DNA of 16,787 bases from a bacterium (GTDB lineage Bacteria > Planctomycetota > UBA1135 > UBA2386), in contig DRKG01000053.1 of the NCBI GenBank assembly GCA_011051855.1, forward strand, positions 1 to 16,787, written 5' to 3'. Position 1 is the stretch's first letter; each line of letters starts with the position of its first letter. This document shows, one piece after another, positions 13,395 to 16,787 of this stretch. The notes under the pieces were generated by a model, which ran no database searches, was not told where the DNA came from, and was given only the letters and a program-made list of their open reading frames with translations. Position numbers and translations under genes: made by a program.

Positions 13395-14237
13395 TCAGCT
13401 CATGCTGGCTTCCGCGGTGGCGGCGAGGATCTCGGCGTGCTGCTCGTCCGTCAATCGCAGCGTCGCCAACGCGTCCTCATCGTGGCGGTCGCCGATCCAT
13501 CCGCCGTCGCCGGTCGCTGCGAGGTGGGCGAAGGTGTTGCCGGCCTTGACCAGGAAGCCGCGCGCCCAGTCCTCGGCGTTGGTCGCCGGGCTGTGGTGGT
13601 ACATCACCGCCGCCTGCACGGTCGGCGCCAGCTTCCAGCGGTTGGCGAGCAGTCCGCCGACGTGGGCGTGGTTGAAGCCGAACACTTCTCCTTCGGCCTT
13701 GGCGAGCGGTACGCCGCTCTGCCGCGACAGGGTCAGCGCCTCCCGGAAGCGGTCCTGCTGCGAGTCGATCAGGATCAGCTTGCCGATGTCGTGGATCAGG
13801 CCGCAGGTGTAGGCATCGTCCTTCGGGAAGCCGTCGGCGATCTCGCACGTCTCGGCCAGCATGCGGCACGCGACCGCCGTCTTGAAGCTGTGGTCCCACA
13901 GCCAGTCGGCGTCGAAGCCCTCGCGCTCGTTGCCGTTGTCGAACGTCTGCAGTACGGTCGCCTGCACGACCAGGTTCTTGATCACCTTCAGCCCGAGGAT
14001 CGAGCAGGCGAGGTTGATGTTCGAGACCGGGTTCTTCAGGCCGTAGAACGAACTGTTCACCAGCCGCAGCGCCCGGGTCGCGATCGCCGGGTCCTTTTCG
14101 ATCACCTTTGCGGCGTCCTTGGCCGAACCATCCGGCGAGTTGAAGATCGCGGTGATCTCGGTCAGCACGGTCGGGATGGTCGGGATGCTGACGGTGCCGT
14201 CGATGAGATCCTCGAGTTCGGCGGTGGTGCTGATCAT
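13395..14237 (-). CDS. HDOD domain signalling protein
   Basis: This is a 280-residue cytoplasmic protein made almost wholly of one HDOD domain. Motifs: IPTIPTVLTEI (18-28), VIEKDPAIATRALRLVNSS (45-63), FYGLKNPVSNINLACSILGL (64-83), CGLIHDIGKLIL (145-156) and NHAHVGGLLANRW (189-201). HDOD proteins are HD-superfamily relatives found with regulators, usually without hydrolase activity, and act in stress, motility or nucleotide signalling. Here the HD pair (His149-Asp150) and other histidines (His116, His190, His214, His215) are kept, so catalytic loss should not be assumed. No receiver, GGDEF or EAL domain is attached. It starts at ATG 14237 without a clear ribosome binding site and is 87 bp from the lipoate gene upstream, probably a separate unit. 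Confidence 0.95.
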   Translation of the reverse strand: MISTTAELEDLIDGTVSIPTIPTVLTEITAIFNSPDGSAKDAAKVIEKDPAIATRALRLVNSSFYGLKNPVSNINLACSILGLKVIKNLVVQATVLQTFDNGNEREGFDADWLWDHSFKTAVACRMLAETCEIADGFPKDDAYTCGLIHDIGKLILIDSQQDRFREALTLSRQSGVPLAKAEGEVFGFNHAHVGGLLANRWKLAPTVQAAVMYHHSPATNAEDWARGFLVKAGNTFAHLAATGDGGWIGDRHDEDALATLRLTDEQHAEILAATAEASMS

Positions 14238-14258
14238 GGCGAACCTGGGCGTCGCGGG

Positions 14259-14289
14259 CAGCCCTCTCCGCCGCGTGCGCCGGGGGCTG
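14259..14289 (-). terminator. Hairpin between the lipoate-enzyme and HDOD genes
   Basis: CAGCCC (14259-14264) and GGGCTG (14284-14289) form a 6-bp stem around a GC-rich 19-base loop, about 36 bases past the stop of the lipoate-enzyme gene. There is no T-tract, so termination is only a possibility. Confidence 0.25.
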
Positions 14290-14315
14290 TCTTCGTCGCC
14301 GTGACGAGGCCGACT

Positions 14316-14327
14316 TGATCGCGATCA
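14316..14327. repeat. 12-bp perfect palindrome over a stop codon
   Basis: TGATCGCGATCA is a perfect palindrome that includes the TGA stop of the lipoate-enzyme gene. It could be a protein binding site or chance; a single copy was noticed. Confidence 0.3.
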
Positions 14328-15050
14328 GGGACGCCGGTCGAGGTGCGCCTGGCTGCCGTAGACATCGTCGCGAAGCGTCGTTGCCAGCGTGCGCTCGGCC
14401 GCCGTCAAGGTGCCGGGTTGCGGTATCCGTTCGAGACTGGCGGCCAGTTCGGCGACGAGTGCGCGGCGCAGCCGCGCGCGCAGCGAGTCGTCGACCTCGA
14501 CGTGGTCGGCGACGGCGGCGACGAACGGCGTGTGCTGCGGGCGGTGCAGCACCAGCGAACCGTGGTGCAGCACGCGCGGCCGGTCGGTCGTGATGCGCCG
14601 CTGTGCCGAGCCGAGCAGCTTGCCCGCGTCGGTGACCAAGTCGTCCTTGACCGGCGCGGCGAAGCACCAGCGCTCGCTCGGCCGTGCGCTCTGGGGGCCG
14701 CCGACGGGGGCGCGGCGGCACGGCACCCCGAGGGCTCGCAGGACGCGTACGATCGCGTCGTGCAGCAGCGCATAGCTCGCGGCGATGTCGTGCGGCAGCA
14801 ACGCCGCGTCGAGTGCCAGCGAGAAGGTCAGCTCATCGCCGTGGTGGATCGCTCCGCCGCCGGTCGCGCGGCGTACGATCGGCGTCGTGGGCCCCAGATC
14901 GGCGAAGTCGCTGAGCGACTGGAACCAGCCCAGGGAGACGGCGTGCGGTCGCCAGCCGTAGAGGCGCAGGGTGGGCTTGCCGCCGCAGCGCAGCAGTGCC
15001 TCGTCGACGGCCATGTTCCAAGCCGCCTCCGCCGGCGGGTCGACCAGCAC
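14325..15050 (-). CDS. Lipoate-protein ligase A / octanoyltransferase (LipM-like) family protein
   Basis: GTG 15050 gives 241 residues, with a weak GGAAG nine bases upstream. The fold is the biotin/lipoate ligase catalytic domain. Visible motifs are AWNMAVDEALL (10-20), RLYGWRPHAVSLGWFQ (29-44), RRATGGGAIHHGDELTFSLA (60-79), the CF..PVKDDL block (129-137), DAGKLLGSAQRR with the conserved Lys144, and HHGSLVLHR (162-170). The family attaches lipoate to, or moves octanoate onto, lipoyl domains such as GcvH. The short length lacks the C-terminal accessory domain of E. coli LplA (about 337 residues), so it may be an octanoyltransferase or a two-part ligase. It lies 31 bp after gcvH on the same strand, so GcvH is its likely substrate. 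Which of the two reactions it catalyses is unresolved. Confidence 0.88.
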   Translation of the reverse strand: MLVDPPAEAAWNMAVDEALLRCGGKPTLRLYGWRPHAVSLGWFQSLSDFADLGPTTPIVRRATGGGAIHHGDELTFSLALDAALLPHDIAASYALLHDAIVRVLRALGVPCRRAPVGGPQSARPSERWCFAAPVKDDLVTDAGKLLGSAQRRITTDRPRVLHHGSLVLHRPQHTPFVAAVADHVEVDDSLRARLRRALVAELAASLERIPQPGTLTAAERTLATTLRDDVYGSQAHLDRRP

Positions 15051-15081
15051 CCGCAGGGACTTCCGGTCGTCGGTCAGGCGA

Positions 15082-15459
15082 TCAGCCTTCGGCCTTGCAG
15101 TGCTCGTCGTAGGCCTTGCCGTCCATCAGGTCGGGCGCTTCGGCGGAGACCTTGACCTTGATCATCCAGGCCTTGCCGAACGGCTCTTCCGACAACCATT
15201 CGAGGTTGTCAGCGAGTTCTTCGTTGCTGTCGAGCACTTCGCCGGAGACCGGCGAGTAGAGGCTGCTGACGGCCTTGACCGACTCGATTTCGCCGAAACT
15301 CTCGCCGGCGGTGACGGTGGCGCCCTTGGCCGGCAGGTCGAGGAACACCAAGTCGCTCAGGTGGGACACGGCGTAGTCGGTGATGCCGATGGTGGCGGTG
15401 TCGCCTTCGATCCGGCACCACTCGTGGCTCTTCTGGAACTTGAGGTCGTCTGGACGCAT
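15082..15459 (-). CDS. gcvH: Glycine cleavage system H protein
   Basis: This is a 125-residue lipoyl-domain protein. The swinging-arm lysine is Lys62 in the conserved FGEIESVKAVSSLYSPVSGE (55-74). Other family segments are SHEWCRIEGDTATIGITDYA (11-30), LVFLDLPAKG (37-46), NEELADNLEWL and WMIKVKV. The H protein carries the aminomethyl group from the P protein to the T protein. Length is normal. The start ATG 15459 fits the family N-terminus; no Shine-Dalgarno sequence precedes it. It lies 61 bp after gcvT and 31 bp before the lipoate-enzyme gene in the same direction, a coherent lipoyl/glycine cleavage cluster. GcvP and lipoamide dehydrogenase are not in the window. Confidence 0.97.
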   Translation of the reverse strand: MRPDDLKFQKSHEWCRIEGDTATIGITDYAVSHLSDLVFLDLPAKGATVTAGESFGEIESVKAVSSLYSPVSGEVLDSNEELADNLEWLSEEPFGKAWMIKVKVSAEAPDLMDGKAYDEHCKAEG

Positions 15460-15520
15460 GGGGGGGAGTTCTCGGACTTCTGCGTGATGGGGAGAGGGTG
15501 AGGGCGGGGCGCGGGCGCGT

Positions 15521-16657
15521 TCAGCGCGCGCGCTTGTAGAACGGCAGTTCGGTCACGACGCACGGTTCGTGCTTGTCGCGCACGACGAAGGTCAGTTCGG
15601 TGCCGACCGCGGCGAACTCGTCCGCGACGTAGGCGGTGGCGATGTTGGTCGGGGTGCCGAGGCCGACGGGAGCGGGCTTCGACAGGGTCGGCGAGATGCT
15701 GCCGGAGCAGACCTTGCCGATCGTGCGGTCGCCGGCGGCAATCGGGTAGCCGTGGCGCGGGCAGCGCCGGCTGTGCGTGGTCAGCCCGACGAGCTGGCGG
15801 CCGGTGCCGCCGGCCGCGGTGACCTTTTCGAGCGCCGCGCGCCCGACGAAGTCGTGCGTCATCTTCACCGCCCAGCCGAGGTTGGCTTCGAGCGGGTTGG
15901 TGGTCTCGTCGATCTCGTGGCCGTAGAGGGGCATGCCGGCTTCGTGGCGCAGGGTGTCGCGCGCGCCGAGGCCGATCGGCTGCAGACCGTCGTCCTTGCC
16001 GGCGTCGAGGAACGCGTTCCAGACCCGCTCCTCTTCGCCGGCCGGCACGTAGGCCTCGAAGCCGTCTTCGCCGGTGTAGCCGGTGCGCGACAGCATCATC
16101 GCTACGCCCGCGACCTCGGTCTCCATCCACGCGTAGTAGCCGAGCGAAGCCAGGTCGCCGGCGCAGAGCCGCTGCGTGATGTCCTGCGAGCGCGGGCCCT
16201 GGATCGCGATCATGCCGAGCTTCTGGGTGCAGTCTTCGACGGTGCAGTCGAAGTCCGCGGCGATCGCGCGCATGCGCTCCAGGTCGCGCGCCGCGTTGCC
16301 GGCGTTGACGACCACGAAGAAGCCTTCGTCGCCCCAACTCGAGCCGGTGGGGTTGCGGTAGAGCAGGATGTCGTCCTGGGTCAGACCCTGCTCGTCGAGG
16401 ATCAGCGCGTAGCGGATGCGGCCCGGCTTGATCGCCGCGGCGTCGTTCGTCTGCAGGCGCTGCAGGAAGTCTGCCGCCTGTGGGCCGTTCACCCGCACCC
16501 GCCCCATGTGGCCGAGGTCGAACAGGCCGGCGTGCTCGCGCACCGTGTTGGCTTCGTCGAGGATGCCGCGGTACTGGACCGGCATGTTCCAGCCGGCGAA
16601 CGGCACCATGCGCGCGCCGGCGGCGATGTGGACGGATTCGAGGGCGGTGGTCAGCAT
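15521..16657 (-). CDS. gcvT: Glycine cleavage system T protein (aminomethyltransferase)
   Basis: This is a 378-residue, full-length protein (family about 360-380). It releases ammonia from the aminomethyl-lipoyl H protein and passes the one-carbon unit to tetrahydrofolate. Signatures: ARMVPFAGWNMPVQY (15-29), REHAGLFDLGHMGRVRVNG (40-58), LQTNDAAAIKPGRIRYALIL (68-87), KLGMIAIQGPRSQDI, SRTGYTGEDGFEAYVP, LGARDTLRHEAGMPLYGHEI and the C-terminal barrel with GKVCSGSISPTL. ATG 16657 begins directly before the domain. No Shine-Dalgarno is evident. A TAGACT-like hexamer at 16669-16674 (minus strand) could be a -10 box, which is only a guess. I looked upstream for a glycine riboswitch and found no match in the 130 bp available. 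It leads the gcvT-gcvH-lipoate cluster. Confidence 0.97.
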   Translation of the reverse strand: MLTTALESVHIAAGARMVPFAGWNMPVQYRGILDEANTVREHAGLFDLGHMGRVRVNGPQAADFLQRLQTNDAAAIKPGRIRYALILDEQGLTQDDILLYRNPTGSSWGDEGFFVVVNAGNAARDLERMRAIAADFDCTVEDCTQKLGMIAIQGPRSQDITQRLCAGDLASLGYYAWMETEVAGVAMMLSRTGYTGEDGFEAYVPAGEEERVWNAFLDAGKDDGLQPIGLGARDTLRHEAGMPLYGHEIDETTNPLEANLGWAVKMTHDFVGRAALEKVTAAGGTGRQLVGLTTHSRRCPRHGYPIAAGDRTIGKVCSGSISPTLSKPAPVGLGTPTNIATAYVADEFAAVGTELTFVVRDKHEPCVVTELPFYKRAR

Positions 16658-16787
16658 CGGGGCGGCAGAGTCTAGCCCGATCTATGCACGAACCACCACC
16701 CCCGGCACGCACCATCCACGCCCATGCGGCAGAAGAGCGGCCGCCTGCGGCGTCCGTTCGCTCCGCGAACTCCTTGGCAGAATGCTC
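16658..16787. other. Upstream region of gcvT and right window edge
   Basis: 130 bp upstream of gcvT. A plus-strand frame from ATG 16684 (or another from ATG 16723) stays open to the window edge but is too short to judge. A perfect hairpin, GTTCGC-TCC-GCGAAC, lies at 16756-16770. The gcvT promoter should be here. Confidence 0.4.

Noticed and set aside
13395..14237. Active HD-GYP cyclic-di-GMP phosphodiesterase
   Set aside because: An HD pair is present but there is no GYP motif, and the N-terminal segments match HDOD proteins.
16658..16787. Glycine riboswitch before gcvT
   Set aside because: The available 130 bp show no aptamer-like conserved core or tandem arrangement.
1..16787. Defence system, CRISPR array, prophage or insertion sequence
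   Set aside because: No spaced repeat array, transposase, integrase, nuclease or phage structural gene was found; the genes are mostly envelope and core metabolism.

Overview
The window is about 16.8 kb of very GC-rich, gene-dense DNA. It most resembles a Gram-negative, LPS-producing bacterium, probably a high-GC planctomycete or a related PVC-type lineage. The reasons are an ECF-type sigma factor gene placed one base before a membrane-anchored Ser/Thr kinase gene, lipid A genes (LpxK, LpxL-type acyltransferase), an LPS-type heptosyltransferase and Kdo-kinase-like protein, many lipoproteins, and few Shine-Dalgarno sequences. The taxonomic call is inference; there is no rRNA or other marker here.

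Layout. Positions 1-2055 (minus strand) hold the sigma factor and kinase; the kinase runs off the left edge. A gene-free stretch of about 370 bp (2056-2427) contains two 26-bp inverted repeats matching at 25 of 26 positions, 222 bp apart. Positions 2428-4410 (plus) encode a putative lipoprotein of unknown family and a secreted protein with a 15-bp tandem repeat. Positions 4474-7342 (plus) form a tight operon, fabD-lpxK-lpxL-like, joined by two 4-bp GTGA overlaps. A tRNA-Arg(UCU) lies on the minus strand at 7354-7430. Positions 7587-10072 (plus) encode a subtilisin-like lipoprotein protease and a coupled small lipoprotein.

Positions 10084-11639 (minus) encode a GT9 glycosyltransferase whose stop overlaps a Tsr3/DUF367-like protein. 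A KdkA/InaA-like sugar kinase (11638-12471, plus) diverges from the GT9 gene, and their ATG codons overlap. Positions 12707-16657 (minus) carry a carboxymuconolactone decarboxylase-family protein, an HDOD protein, a lipoate ligase/octanoyltransferase-like protein, gcvH and gcvT.

The genes fall into functional themes. The first is outer-membrane lipid and LPS assembly: FabD supplies malonyl-ACP, LpxK phosphorylates and LpxL acylates lipid A, and GT9 and the KdkA-like kinase build or decorate the core. The second is the glycine cleavage system, with its H and T proteins beside an enzyme likely to handle the lipoyl group of GcvH; no gcvP is in the window. The third is signalling: the sigma/kinase pair and the HDOD protein. 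No CRISPR array, prophage, transposase or obvious defence system was found. The most unusual items are the 26-bp inverted repeat pair, the bacterial Tsr3/DUF367-like gene translationally coupled to an LPS glycosyltransferase, the protease/small lipoprotein pair, and the tandem-repeat secreted protein.
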